A stretch of DNA of 64,000 nt from Bacteroidota bacterium (GTDB taxonomy: Bacteria > Bacteroidota > Bacteroidia > Bacteroidales > Tenuifilaceae): positions 1-64,000 of the forward strand of contig JAKQKB010000168.1 in NCBI GenBank assembly GCA_029560875.1, in the 5' to 3' direction. The notes beneath the pieces are model-generated. The model had not been told where the DNA came from, did no database searches, and saw only the letters and a list, made by a program, of their open reading frames with translations. This document shows, piece by piece, positions 54,441-63,155 of the stretch. The first letter of the stretch is position 1. The number at the start of each line of letters is the position of its first letter. Position numbers and translations under genes: made by a program.

Positions 54441-55520
54441 ATGAAACATAATTTTAATGCAGGCCCCTGCATCCTTCCAAAACCAGCGATTGAGTCTACA
54501 ATCGAAGCTATTCGTAATTTCGATGGAACTGGTATCGGGTTACTAGAGATTTCTCACCGTACTCCAGGTTGGGAAAGAATTATGGCTGAAACTGAGCAAC
54601 TTTGGAGAGACCTACTTAACATTCCAGATAACTATGCTGTTATGTTTTTAGGTGGTGGTGCTTCAACTCAGTTCTACACAGTTGCTGCAAACTTCCTTAA
54701 CAAAAAAGCTGCTTACCTTGAAACAGGTGTTTGGGCTAAAAAAGCTGTTAAAGAGGCTAAATTGTACGGCGAGGTTGAGGTTGTTGCTTCATCGGCCGAC
54801 AAAAACTACACTTACATTCCAAAAGGATACAAAATCCCAACTGATGCGGATTACTTCCACATCACCACAAATAACACCATTTACGGAACCGAGATTAAAA
54901 CTGATATGGATTGCCCTATCAACTTAATCGCCGATATGAGTTCCGATATCATGAGCCGCCCTGTTGATATCAAGAAATACGCTATGATTTACGGTGGTGC
55001 TCAGAAAAACGTAGGTCCTGCTGGTGTTACCTTTGTAATTGTTCGCAAAGACCTATTGGAGCAAATCCAACGCAAGTTACCAAGTATGGTTGATTACAGA
55101 ACCCATATTGGTGCAGAGCCAAAGGATAACTCAATGTACAACACTCCTCCAGTAATTTCAATTTTTGTGATGCACGAAACTTTGAAGTGGGTTAAATCGC
55201 TTGGTGGTGTTGCTGCAATGCATAAGATTAACAACCAAAAGGCAGACCTTCTTTACAACGAGATTGACCGCAACAAGATGTTCGTAGGAACTGCTGTTAA
55301 GGAAGACCGTTCAATTATGAACGTATGCTTCGTAATGGCTGAGCAGTACAAAGAAAAAGAGGCTGAGTTTATGGATTTCGCTAAGAAAGCAGGAATGGTT
55401 GGTATTAAAGGTCACCGTTCTGTTGGTGGTTTCCGTGCATCTATCTACAATGCTTGTCCAATTGAAAGCGTACAGGCACTTGTTGACTGCATGAAGGAAT
55501 TTGAGAAATTGAACGCATAG
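54441..55520 (+). CDS. serC: Phosphoserine aminotransferase
   Basis: 359 residues, class V PLP enzyme. It starts [17 protein letters not shown] and contains [26 protein letters not shown], and the PLP lysine in [12 protein letters not shown]. It converts 3-phosphohydroxypyruvate plus glutamate to phosphoserine. First gene of a group with serA and DUF1015; an intergenic palindromic repeat separates it from serA. Confidence 0.96.
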   Translation: MKHNFNAGPCILPKPAIESTIEAIRNFDGTGIGLLEISHRTPGWERIMAETEQLWRDLLNIPDNYAVMFLGGGASTQFYTVAANFLNKKAAYLETGVWAKKAVKEAKLYGEVEVVASSADKNYTYIPKGYKIPTDADYFHITTNNTIYGTEIKTDMDCPINLIADMSSDIMSRPVDIKKYAMIYGGAQKNVGPAGVTFVIVRKDLLEQIQRKLPSMVDYRTHIGAEPKDNSMYNTPPVISIFVMHETLKWVKSLGGVAAMHKINNQKADLLYNEIDRNKMFVGTAVKEDRSIMNVCFVMAEQYKEKEAEFMDFAKKAGMVGIKGHRSVGGFRASIYNACPIESVQALVDCMKEFEKLNA

Positions 55521-55544
55521 TTCATTTTGATTTCGAATTGTTGA

Positions 55545-55605
55545 TTTGTCATTCTGAGCGATAGCGAAAAATCTTTTAGTCTTTCTCTTCATTCAGGATG
55601 ACAAA
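55545..55605. repeat. Palindromic intergenic repeat (TTTGTCATTCTGA type)
   Basis: TTTGTCATTCTGA (55545-55557) and TCAGGATGACAAA (55593-55605) are inverted arms with one G-U-type mismatch, separated by a 35-bp middle. Elements with these arms are scattered in many Bacteroidetes and other genomes between genes. Confidence 0.75.
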
Positions 55606-55645
55606 TTCTTATAAAATAAAACATTAACCCATAAACTTTACTGAT

Positions 55646-56569
55646 ATGACCAAAGTATTAGTAGCAACCGAAAAACCTTTTGCAAAGGCTGCGGTTGACG
55701 GAATTAGAAAGATTGTTGAGGATGCTGGATTCACCTTGGCTCTTCTTGAAAAATATACCGACCCTAACGACCTTGTAAAGGCAGTTGCCGATGCCGATGC
55801 GCTAATAGTTCGTAGTGATAAGGTTACAAAGGAAGTTGTTGAGGCTGGTAAAAATCTTAAAATTGTTGTTCGCGCTGGTGCTGGTTACGATAACCTCGAC
55901 CTTGCTGCTTGTACAGCAAAAGGTGTTGTTGCTATGAACACCCCTGGCCAAAACTCAAACGCTGTTGCTGAGTTAGCAATTGGGATGATGATTTTTATGG
56001 CTCGTGGTCTTTTCCAACCAGGCACTGGTACCGAGATTGCTGGCAAAAAACTTGGAATCCACGCTTATGGAAACGTAGGTAAATTGGTAGCTAAGTACGG
56101 TAAAGGTTTTGGAATGGAAGTTTACGCTTTCGACCCATTCGTGGCTAAAGAGGCTATGGAGAAGGATGGCGTAAAGGTTGTTGGCTCAATTGAAGAACTT
56201 TACAGCACTTGCCATTACGTTTCGTTACATATTCCAGCTAACGACAAAACCAAAAAATCTATTGGTTACGAGTTGCTATCGAAAATGCCTAAAGGTGGTG
56301 CGTTAATCAACACTGCCCGCAAAGAGGTTATTGACGAGGCTGGTTTGGTTAAAGCTTTCACCGAGAGAGCAGACCTTAAGTACGCAACCGATATTATGGC
56401 CGATAATCACGCTGAGTTAGTTGAGAAATTCCCTGGCCGTGTATTCTCCACCCCAAAGAAAATGGGTGCAGAAACTGCCGAGGCGAACATCAACGCTGGT
56501 TTAGCATCTGCTCGTCAGATTGTTGGTTTCATTAAGAATGGCGATAAAACATTCCAGGTAAATAAATAA
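55646..56569 (+). CDS. serA: 3-phosphoglycerate dehydrogenase (short form)
   Basis: 307 residues, D-2-hydroxyacid dehydrogenase family. NAD motif is in GKKLGIHAYGNVGKLVAKYG; catalytic region shows VVRAGAGYDNLDL, HIPANDKTKKSIG and NTARKEVIDEAGL. It lacks the C-terminal ACT regulatory domain of E. coli SerA, so serine feedback through ACT is not expected. Position next to serC supports the phosphoglycerate call over other hydroxyacids. Confidence 0.92.
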   Translation: MTKVLVATEKPFAKAAVDGIRKIVEDAGFTLALLEKYTDPNDLVKAVADADALIVRSDKVTKEVVEAGKNLKIVVRAGAGYDNLDLAACTAKGVVAMNTPGQNSNAVAELAIGMMIFMARGLFQPGTGTEIAGKKLGIHAYGNVGKLVAKYGKGFGMEVYAFDPFVAKEAMEKDGVKVVGSIEELYSTCHYVSLHIPANDKTKKSIGYELLSKMPKGGALINTARKEVIDEAGLVKAFTERADLKYATDIMADNHAELVEKFPGRVFSTPKKMGAETAEANINAGLASARQIVGFIKNGDKTFQVNK

Positions 56570-56586
56570 CACAGTGAGACGTTAAG

Positions 56587-56983
56587 CGTTAATCGTTAAA
56601 CGAAAGATACTGTATGGACCATAAGGAATTAGATGCGTGGAAGGTTTCCGTTGATTTATCTGTGGAAATGTACTCTATCACAAAATCTTTTCCTAAAGAA
56701 GAAATGTTTGGCTTAGTTCAACAGATTAGAAGAGCGGCTGTTTCAGTTCCTTCAAATATTGCCGAAGGGTGTGCCAGAAGTAGTTCGAAGGAGACTATAC
56801 ATTTTTTATATATCTCGCTTGGTTCATTGGCAGAACTCGAAACTCAGATGATAATATCTCATAAACTAGATTATATTAAAGAAGTTGATGAGATAATTGC
56901 AAAGTTGAGCAAAGTAAAGCAGATTATTTTAGGTTTAGTTAGGTATCTCAAAACCGTTTAACGACCCACGATTCACGATTAAC
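56587..56983. repeat. Inverted-repeat-bounded unit enclosing a second four-helix-bundle gene
   Basis: CGTTAATCGTTAAACG (56587-56602) lies just before the gene. Its complement occurs after it, split: CGTTTAACGA (56955-56964, overlapping the stop codon) and CGATTAAC (56976-56983). The unit interrupts the serA-DUF1015 pair. Confidence 0.5.
56614..56961 (+). CDS. Four-helix-bundle protein (S23 / 23S rRNA intervening-sequence family)
   Basis: 115 residues with the family hallmarks: ELDAWKVSVDLSVEMYSITK, FPKEEMFGLVQQIRRAAVSV, PSNIAEGCAR and SLGSLAELETQM. It is closer to the family consensus than the 17275 gene. It interrupts the serine operon in the same direction and adds no evident function. Cellular role unknown. 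Confidence 0.9.
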   Translation: MDHKELDAWKVSVDLSVEMYSITKSFPKEEMFGLVQQIRRAAVSVPSNIAEGCARSSSKETIHFLYISLGSLAELETQMIISHKLDYIKEVDEIIAKLSKVKQIILGLVRYLKTV

Positions 56984-56995
56984 TTTTTAAACGAA

Positions 56996-58237
56996 ATGGT
57001 AAAAATAAAATCATTCAAGGGTATTCGCCCACCAAAGGAGCTGGCTAAGGAAGTAGCATCGCGTCCTTACGATGTGTTGAACTCTGTTGAGGCTCAGGCT
57101 GAGGCAGGGGAGAAGTCGTTACTTCACATTATTAAGCCAGAGATTGATTTCAACCCAATTATCGATGAGCACTCTCAGGAAGCTTACGATAAAGCCGTTG
57201 AGAACTACAAGAAATGGAAAGCAAATGGCTGGTTAGTTCAGGACACTGAGGAAAAGTACTACATCTATGCTCAAACTATGGATGGACGCACTCAGTACGG
57301 ACTTGTGGCTGCTTGTCATTTCGAGGATTATATGGAGGGTAAAATTAAGAAGCACGAGCTTACTCGTCCAGATAAAGAGGAGGACCGCATGATTCACGTT
57401 CGTAACCAGAACGCAAACATTGAGCCTGTATTTTTTGCATACCCTGCAGTTAAGGAGATGGACCAAATTGTTGAGAATGTTGTAAAGAACAACAAGCCTG
57501 TTTACGATTTTGTGGCAGAGGATGGTTTTGGTCACCATTTCTGGGTTATCGACGATGCTGCTGTTAACAAGCGTATCACCGAGATTTTTGCTGCAGTTCC
57601 TGCGCTTTACGTAGCCGATGGTCACCACCGTACAGCTGCTGCTGCACGTGTTGGCCTTGAGAAAAAGGCAGCAAATCCAAACCACACTGGTAATGAGGAG
57701 TACAACTACTTCTTGGCAGTAATTTTCCCCGATAATCAGTTGAAAATTATTGATTACAACCGTGTAGTAAAAGATTTGAACGGCTTAACCGCTCAGCAAC
57801 TAATTGAGAAGTTACAGGCTGGTTTCGAGGTTAAGGAGATGGGTACAGGCATTTATACCCCTAACAAGTTACATAACTTTAGTATGTACCTTGAGGGTAA
57901 ATGGTACTCGTTAACCGCAAAACCCGGAACCTACAACGATAACGACCCAATTGGTGTTCTTGACGTTACAATTCTGTCAAACTTGGTTCTTGAGCCAATC
58001 CTTGATATCAAGGATTTGAGAACATCAAAGAGAATTGATTTTGTGGGAGGTATCCGTGGTTTAGGCGAACTTAAGAAACGTGTCGATAGTGGTGATATGA
58101 AGGTGGCATTTGCCCTTTACCCAGTTTCAATGAAACAGCTAATCGACATTGCCGATACAGGCAATATCATGCCTCCAAAAACCACTTGGTTCGAGCCAAA
58201 ACTCCGTAGCGGTATTGTAATTCACGAGTTAAAGTAA
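56996..58237 (+). CDS. DUF1015 protein, possibly serine-pathway phosphotransfer enzyme
   Basis: 413 residues of the DUF1015 family: IKSFKGIRPPKELAKEVASR at the start, EDRMIHVRNQNANIEPVFF, and ALYVADGHHRTAAAARVG. The DGHHRTAA motif resembles the phosphate-binding loop of ParB/sulfiredoxin/SerK-fold proteins, which include ADP-dependent serine kinase. Its place after serC and serA suggests work on serine or phosphoserine (inference). No serB is seen in the window. Confidence 0.85.
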   Translation: MVKIKSFKGIRPPKELAKEVASRPYDVLNSVEAQAEAGEKSLLHIIKPEIDFNPIIDEHSQEAYDKAVENYKKWKANGWLVQDTEEKYYIYAQTMDGRTQYGLVAACHFEDYMEGKIKKHELTRPDKEEDRMIHVRNQNANIEPVFFAYPAVKEMDQIVENVVKNNKPVYDFVAEDGFGHHFWVIDDAAVNKRITEIFAAVPALYVADGHHRTAAAARVGLEKKAANPNHTGNEEYNYFLAVIFPDNQLKIIDYNRVVKDLNGLTAQQLIEKLQAGFEVKEMGTGIYTPNKLHNFSMYLEGKWYSLTAKPGTYNDNDPIGVLDVTILSNLVLEPILDIKDLRTSKRIDFVGGIRGLGELKKRVDSGDMKVAFALYPVSMKQLIDIADTGNIMPPKTTWFEPKLRSGIVIHELK

Positions 58238-58253
58238 TAGCAACTCAATACTG

Positions 58254-58279
58254 AAAAGCGCCCCAAAGGGCGCTTTTTT
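58254..58279 (+). terminator. Terminator of the ser group
   Basis: AAAAGCGCCC (58254-58263) and GGGCGCTTTT (58268-58277) form a perfect 10-bp stem followed by further T, 16 bp past the DUF1015 stop. Confidence 0.88.
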
Positions 58280-58309
58280 CGTTAGTAAGAAATTAGCCAT
58301 TGGGTTATT

Positions 58310-58353
58310 CTCCCCTCTCTGTCGTTCAGATAGAGAGGGGTAGGGGTGAGTCT
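58310..58353. repeat. Reduced palindromic element related to 19766-19858
   Basis: CCCCTCTCT (58312-58320) and AGAGAGGGG (58332-58340) are perfect arms, followed by AGGGGTGAGTCT as at the right end of the 19766 element. The left outer arm and other hairpins are missing. Confidence 0.6.
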
Positions 58354-58556
58354 GTGCAATTGCCTTAATTATTCCAGTTTGCCTTTGTTTTTGTGTAACT
58401 TATTTTTACTTTTATAAAACCAAATGGGTATCGTAAGTAATTTTTTGGTTATGTAATTGATTTAACTCGTTTGGTTTAATTGATTAATAAAAGTAATTAG
58501 ATAAGAGAGTTATACTAAATTTTCTAAGAAACAAGGAGATTTAACAAACTATTTAT
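58354..58556. other. AT-rich gap before the orphan lipoprotein
   Basis: About 200 bp with no gene; an AAGGAG sequence just upstream of the lipoprotein start may be its ribosome-binding site. No clear promoter of the TTTG/TAnnTTTG type was found. Confidence 0.4.
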
Positions 58557-59891
58557 ATGAAAGAAAATATAATTATTTTAAGTTTATTTATAACTTTTTC
58601 TTGTTCAACGCAAACAAGTAAAGATGAAAAAGTAGACTCCAATCTATTTGAATTTAAAGATTTAAATAATATAACTTCATTTTATAAAAGTAATGATACA
58701 TTATTTTGCATTACAACTAATGGCACACTCTTTTATAATCAAGATAAGGATGAATGGCTCGTCAAAGACACTATAAATAAGACTGACATAAAAGCAACCC
58801 CAGAACTAGCATATTCTAGCCATTTCCCAAATGGATACAAGTTTTCTGTATACTCGTCTTGTCAAATCCAACATGGTTCATGGTGTTTAACTGTTCATGC
58901 AGATGAAGGAGCTGCTTACTATAAGCAAGAAATAGTTGACACAATAAAAAAAGAGATTTTTAGGTTTCCTTATGAAAGAATAAATGACTTTTTCGTTGAT
59001 AGTTCATCTATTTGGATTGGTTCAAAATTTGGTTTGTCTAGAATTGATACCGAAAACCTTGAAAGAACGGATTATTTAAACCTTCCTGCATTTAAAAAAA
59101 TAACAAGCATAAATGAAACGGAAAAAGAAATTTACTATCTAGACTTTCATTATGGATTATTTAAGTATGAAAAGGAAAGTAAAAGTATTACTCCTATAAA
59201 TGAAATCAATAATTATGTATTTGAATCAAATTACAAATTTTTTAGTTCTTATTTAATTAATAATCAACTAATAATAATTGGTTCTCCAATGGATAAATGT
59301 GGATATTACTTAAAAGGTAATGCATGTTTATTTATTTACAATTTGGATAACAATAATGTTAATAAAATAGAAACTAGCCTTGAATACTTTGATGATTTTA
59401 TAAAAAAGGACAATTTTTTAATAGGTTTTGGAGAATGGATAGAGTACTATGAAGGTGGAGACTTTGCCAATTTTGGAGGTGCAATAGCCTTTGACTATAA
59501 AACACATCAAATAACTGAAATTACAAATACGCCAATAATCAACTTATCAGTTAGTAATGACGGACTTGAAGCTATAAGCATTCAAGGAGAAGAGATTACC
59601 GCTCAGTTGATTTATTCTCGTTTAAAACTTTTTGAAGGCTTTAGTTTTCCTGTAAAGAACAAATCACTGCAAAACGATACTATTTATTTATCTTATAATG
59701 GAGACTCAATAAGATATATTGAGAATAAAAGAGTAGTTGTTAACAATAAACTATTTGGAGAATACTTGTCTCTACATCAAACTCTCAATAATAACCGATA
59801 TAATGAAAATGACTCTCTTTTAGTTAACTTATTGTTCAGACAATCAATGTTAAAAATTAATAGAGGAAAAGTAGAATTAGATAAATATTAA
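58557..59891 (+). CDS. Orphan lipoprotein, possible beta-propeller
   Basis: 444 residues, no family recognised. The N terminus is a lipoprotein signal (IIILSLFITFSC, Cys near residue 16). The body has repeating beta-rich segments with short WIGSKFGLSRIDTE-like and KYEKESKSI-like units, as in two-component-regulator or other beta-propellers. Codon use is much more AT-rich (many ATA, AAT, TTA) than in neighbouring genes, suggesting recent acquisition. It is followed directly by the structured repeats at 59923-60510. Probably anchored in the outer or inner membrane; role unknown. Confidence 0.7.
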   Translation: MKENIIILSLFITFSCSTQTSKDEKVDSNLFEFKDLNNITSFYKSNDTLFCITTNGTLFYNQDKDEWLVKDTINKTDIKATPELAYSSHFPNGYKFSVYSSCQIQHGSWCLTVHADEGAAYYKQEIVDTIKKEIFRFPYERINDFFVDSSSIWIGSKFGLSRIDTENLERTDYLNLPAFKKITSINETEKEIYYLDFHYGLFKYEKESKSITPINEINNYVFESNYKFFSSYLINNQLIIIGSPMDKCGYYLKGNACLFIYNLDNNNVNKIETSLEYFDDFIKKDNFLIGFGEWIEYYEGGDFANFGGAIAFDYKTHQITEITNTPIINLSVSNDGLEAISIQGEEITAQLIYSRLKLFEGFSFPVKNKSLQNDTIYLSYNGDSIRYIENKRVVVNNKLFGEYLSLHQTLNNNRYNENDSLLVNLLFRQSMLKINRGKVELDKY

Positions 59892-59922
59892 AAAAAACTG
59901 TGTATAACAGGCAGTTCCTTTC

Positions 59923-60151
59923 ACCCCTGTTCGCGCGCGTCTTTTTTTTGGACGCGTGCGCTGATAGTCGAATAGATTTATTTGTTTGAGCTCTTTTTAA
60001 TACCGCATCATTATTGGCACATAAAACCAGTTTCCTTATATAGTATAATACCGCACTCGTCATAAGACGAGCGCGAACCTGGAAACCTAGGACTTTCCCA
60101 ATTTACAAGACTCTCCAACGTCCACCGACTGGCGGACTTGGAAACGTCAAA
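59923..60151. repeat. Structured direct repeat, copy 1
   Basis: About 229 bp, over 90 percent identical to copy 2. It has internal stems: GCGCGCGTC with GACGCGTGC across a T tract (59933-59959), GCACTCGTC with GACGAGCGC, and GTCCACC-gact-GGCGGAC near the end. It begins about 30 bp after the lipoprotein stop. Confidence 0.85.
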
Positions 60152-60281
60152 TATAAAGACTTAACGTTTCCATGTGGCTATCGCCACGATGGAAAGTTGT
60201 GCCTAGACCGAGGACTTTCCATCGTCCACAGGCTTGTGGACATGGAAACGTCAAAATAGCTATGAAGAGAAACTTTCGAAA
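60152..60281. repeat. Spacer unit with nested palindromes between the direct repeats
   Basis: Contains GTGGC-tatc-GCCAC inside a TTTCCAT/ATGGAAA outer stem, and GTCCACA-ggct-TGTGGAC inside another TTTCCAT/ATGGAAA stem. Its last part (GGAAACGTCAAAA and GAGAAACTTTCGAAAA) repeats after copy 2, so it looks like a partial third unit. Confidence 0.7.
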
Positions 60282-60510
60282 ACCCCTGTTCGCGCGCGTC
60301 TTTTTTTGGACGCGTGCGCTGATAGTCGGATAGATTTATTTGTTTGAGCTCTTTTTAATACCACATCATTATTGGCACATAAAATCAGTTTCTTTATGTA
60401 GTATAATACCGCACTCGTCATAAGACGAGCGCGAACATGGGAATCTGGGACTTTCCCAATTTACAAGACGTTTCCAAGTCCACCGACTGGCGGACTTGGA
60501 AACGTCAAAA
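60282..60510. repeat. Structured direct repeat, copy 2
   Basis: Same order of elements as copy 1. Its 3' stem is perfect: GACGTTTCCAAGTCC (60467-60481) pairs with its complement at 60492-60506. Copy 1 has lost part of this pairing. Confidence 0.85.
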
Positions 60511-60563
60511 TTGCTTTAAAGAGAAACTTTCGAAAACTTTCAACTAACAACCAAGATTAAAGT

Positions 60564-60593
60564 TTTGCCCTTAGGCAAAAAATCCTAATTTTG
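60564..60593 (+). promoter_or_regulatory. Promoter of the PLP homeostasis gene
   Basis: TTTG (60564-60567), 18 bp spacer, TAATTTTG (60586-60593), a full match to the Bacteroidetes consensus. The -33 element lies within the palindrome TTTTGCC-ctta-GGCAAAA (60563-60580). Confidence 0.65.
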
Positions 60594-60610
60594 CACAAAA
60601 GCATTTAGTA

Positions 60611-61288
60611 ATGAGCATTCAAACCAATATTCAGGAAATTAAGAGTTCACTTCCACCGCACGTTACATTGGTGGCTGTTTCTAAAACACATCCCGTAGAG
60701 GTTATTATGGAGGCCTACAATGCTGGCCATAGGATTTTTGGCGAAAACAAAGTGCAGGAGTTGGTTTCAAAGTACGAGGGAATGCCCAAGGATATTGAGT
60801 GGCATCTTATAGGACATTTGCAGTCCAATAAGGTTAAGTATATTGCAGCGTTTGTTAGCCTTATTCATTCAGTAGATAGTATAAAATTACTGGAGGTAAT
60901 TGACAAGGAGGCTCAGAAACACAATAGGGTTATAGACTGCTTGCTACAAATTCATATAGCATCGGAGGAGACAAAGTTTGGCCTTTCGGCCGATGAGTTG
61001 GAGGAACTGCTCAGTTCCAATGATTTTAAGGAAATGAAGAATATTCGTGTGGTTGGCTTAATGGGAATGGCAACCTTTACCGATAATATGGCTCAGGTTC
61101 GCATGGAGTTTAAATTCCTTAACAATCTGTTTAAATCAGTTAAGGAGAAATACTTTGCCGATAAGCCTTGGTTTAAGGAACTGTCCATGGGTATGTCGAG
61201 CGACTACGCTGTAGCAGTAGAGGAGGGGAGTACAATGGTTCGGATTGGCAGTAATATTTTTGGTCACAGAAACTATAAATCAAACTAA
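60611..61288 (+). CDS. YggS/PLPBP-family pyridoxal-phosphate homeostasis protein
   Basis: 225 residues, the usual length. It has the PLP-lysine region LVAVSKTHPVEVI, FGENKVQELVSKYE, WHLIGHLQSNKVKYI, VGLMGMATFTDN and LSMGMSSDYAVAVEEGSTMV then RIGSNIFG. The fold is a TIM barrel like alanine racemase, without known catalysis; it balances free PLP in the cytoplasm. 33 bp before the next gene. Confidence 0.95.
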   Translation: MSIQTNIQEIKSSLPPHVTLVAVSKTHPVEVIMEAYNAGHRIFGENKVQELVSKYEGMPKDIEWHLIGHLQSNKVKYIAAFVSLIHSVDSIKLLEVIDKEAQKHNRVIDCLLQIHIASEETKFGLSADELEELLSSNDFKEMKNIRVVGLMGMATFTDNMAQVRMEFKFLNNLFKSVKEKYFADKPWFKELSMGMSSDYAVAVEEGSTMVRIGSNIFGHRNYKSN

Positions 61289-61321
61289 TTTTGTAATTTA
61301 CGCCTACTAAACCTAAACGCA

Positions 61322-62299
61322 ATGGCAAATTTTGAAACAAATTATTTGGGATTAGCCCTTAAATCGCCCTTAATTGTTAGTAGTTCGGGGTTAAACTCGT
61401 CTGTAGATAGAATTAAGAAGTACGAGGAGATGGGGGCTGGTGCAATTGTGCTAAAATCGCTTTTTGAGGAGCAAATAATGCACGAGGTCGATAACCTTGC
61501 TCAGTACTCCGACTATACCGAGGCCGCCGATTATCTTAAAAGCTACGTTACCGCAAACAATGTGCAATCGTATATCGAGATGATTAAGCAGGCCAAGGCT
61601 GCAGTTAAGATTCCTGTAATTGCCAGCATTAACTGTGTAAGCGCATCGCAATGGGTAACCTTTGCTTCGCAAATTCAGCAAGCAGGCGCCGATGCGTTGG
61701 AGGTAAACGTTTTTATGTTGCCCACCGATGTTCGTAAAACCCCCGCTGAGCTGGAGGAGGTTTATTTTACTTTAGCCGATAAGTTAGCCCAAATTGTGAC
61801 AATTCCTGTTGCGTTTAAGCTGGGAAATCATTTTACTAATCCGCTTCGAATTATTGAGCAACTTTGGTACAGAAAGGCTAAGGGTGTGGTACTTTTCAAC
61901 CGTTTCTTTGAGCCCGATTTTGATATCAATGCAATGAAAGTTGTTCCTTCGTCAGTGTTAAGCAATCCTGCTGATTTGAGAAATACCTTGCGTTGGGTTG
62001 GAATGGCAAATCATCTTGTACCTAAAATTGATATTTCTGCATCAACAGGCGTTCACGATGGCGATGCAATGATTAAGGCAATACTTGCTGGAGCATCGTC
62101 CGTTCAGGTTTGTTCGGCAATTTATAAGAATGGGCCACAGCATATTGCTACAATGCTAAATGCAATGGCCGATTGGATGAACAAAAAGGGCTACAAGTCA
62201 ATTAACGACTTTAAAGGCTTAATGAACTATGGCAAAATTGAAAATCCATCGCATTACGAGCGTAGCCAGTTTATGAAGTACTACTCTAACTATGAATAG
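61322..62299 (+). CDS. Dihydroorotate-dehydrogenase-like FMN protein
   Basis: 325 residues of the PyrD-like TIM-barrel family: LGLALKSPLIVSSSGL, GAGAIVLKSLFEEQI, IPVIASINCVSA, GADALEVNVFMLPTD, and the FMN phosphate region DISASTGVHDGDAMIKAILA then GASSVQVCSAI. The family is annotated as dihydroorotate-dehydrogenase-like; whether it acts in pyrimidine synthesis is not clear, since another PyrD may exist outside the window. Likely co-transcribed with the PLP protein gene. Confidence 0.85.
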   Translation: MANFETNYLGLALKSPLIVSSSGLNSSVDRIKKYEEMGAGAIVLKSLFEEQIMHEVDNLAQYSDYTEAADYLKSYVTANNVQSYIEMIKQAKAAVKIPVIASINCVSASQWVTFASQIQQAGADALEVNVFMLPTDVRKTPAELEEVYFTLADKLAQIVTIPVAFKLGNHFTNPLRIIEQLWYRKAKGVVLFNRFFEPDFDINAMKVVPSSVLSNPADLRNTLRWVGMANHLVPKIDISASTGVHDGDAMIKAILAGASSVQVCSAIYKNGPQHIATMLNAMADWMNKKGYKSINDFKGLMNYGKIENPSHYERSQFMKYYSNYE

Positions 62300-62320
62300 T
62301 TGATATATAAAACCAAAACA

Positions 62321-62355
62321 AAAGCCGATGAATTTTACCATCGGCTTTGTTTTTA
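62321..62355 (+). terminator. Terminator after the PyrD-like gene
   Basis: AAAGCCGATG (62321-62330) and CATCGGCTTT (62339-62348) form a perfect 10-bp stem followed by GTTTTT. Confidence 0.88.
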
Positions 62356-62399
62356 ATATTTTGTCGTAAGTATTCTCTTACTTCAATCTTCTAACTTCT

Positions 62400-62939
62400 C
62401 TATCTTCCCCCTCCAAATTCCTCCATAACTAAAATCATTTGTTGTACTAGAGGTTGTTTGTCTTTCGAGATTTTCTTAACCTCATTTTTTAAATGTAAGG
62501 TGTATTCAGCAATCTTTTCATCGCTAGTATTATCCAACGCATCCTCAATTACACTAAAGGCCTCAATGCTGGTTTGGTAGTCTGCTTTGGAGAGCAAATC
62601 GATAAATAGTTCAATCTCATTGCTGAAATCGAGCCTGCTTTGCCAGCAAACGGAAACTAAGTGCGATACATCGGACAGATTCCGTTTCTCTTTAATTGCG
62701 TTGATAATTTCCACTGCAGCGGATTGATTTTTGATGTCAACTAAAAAACTCACCACAGCTTCCTTTAAAACCTCGCTACGCTTAGTGAATAGTAAATTGA
62801 TAATGGAACCAACCATATAATCCTCACCACTCTCGCGGAGTTCCTCAAGGGTCGAAATTATAAACTCATCGGAGCCTTCCATGAGATTTTGCTCGAATAT
62901 TGCTTTCTTAGTATTGATATTGTTGCTCTTGCTCTCCAT
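62400..62939 (-). CDS. Hypothetical HEAT-repeat-like protein
   Basis: 179 residues, acidic and wholly helical. Repeating helix pairs (EVLKEAVVSFLVDIKNQSAA, TSIEAFSVIEDALDN) suggest a HEAT- or armadillo-like solenoid, but no family is recognised. No signal peptide, so cytoplasmic. Its start is divergent from the following lipoprotein gene and converges with the PyrD-like gene. Confidence 0.7.
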   Translation of the reverse strand: MESKSNNINTKKAIFEQNLMEGSDEFIISTLEELRESGEDYMVGSIINLLFTKRSEVLKEAVVSFLVDIKNQSAAVEIINAIKEKRNLSDVSHLVSVCWQSRLDFSNEIELFIDLLSKADYQTSIEAFSVIEDALDNTSDEKIAEYTLHLKNEVKKISKDKQPLVQQMILVMEEFGGGR

Positions 62940-63155
62940 TTTGAAATAATTTTTGCAAAGGTAATCATTGTTGTAAGAGAAAAGTAAGGATTTTTAGGTT
63001 GACATAAAACAATTTAAAATAATTCAATACTAATAAGTGTTAGTTTAGCTCTCTTTAAAAAAACATCTATTTATATTGACTTTTTCAAATTTATATTAAC
63101 TTTACTTGTTGAAAACATTAGACATTGTTATTAACCCAAATAAAATTTGATAGTT

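Noticed and set aside
59857..60063. Minus-strand frame of 68 codons over the structured repeat
   Set aside because: It overlaps the lipoprotein end and repeat copy 1, and the frame is explained by repeat sequence rather than a gene.
59923..60510. CRISPR or tRNA cluster in the structured repeats
   Set aside because: Repeat units are about 229 bp, only two or three copies, and the hairpins do not make a tRNA cloverleaf with acceptor and anticodon arms.
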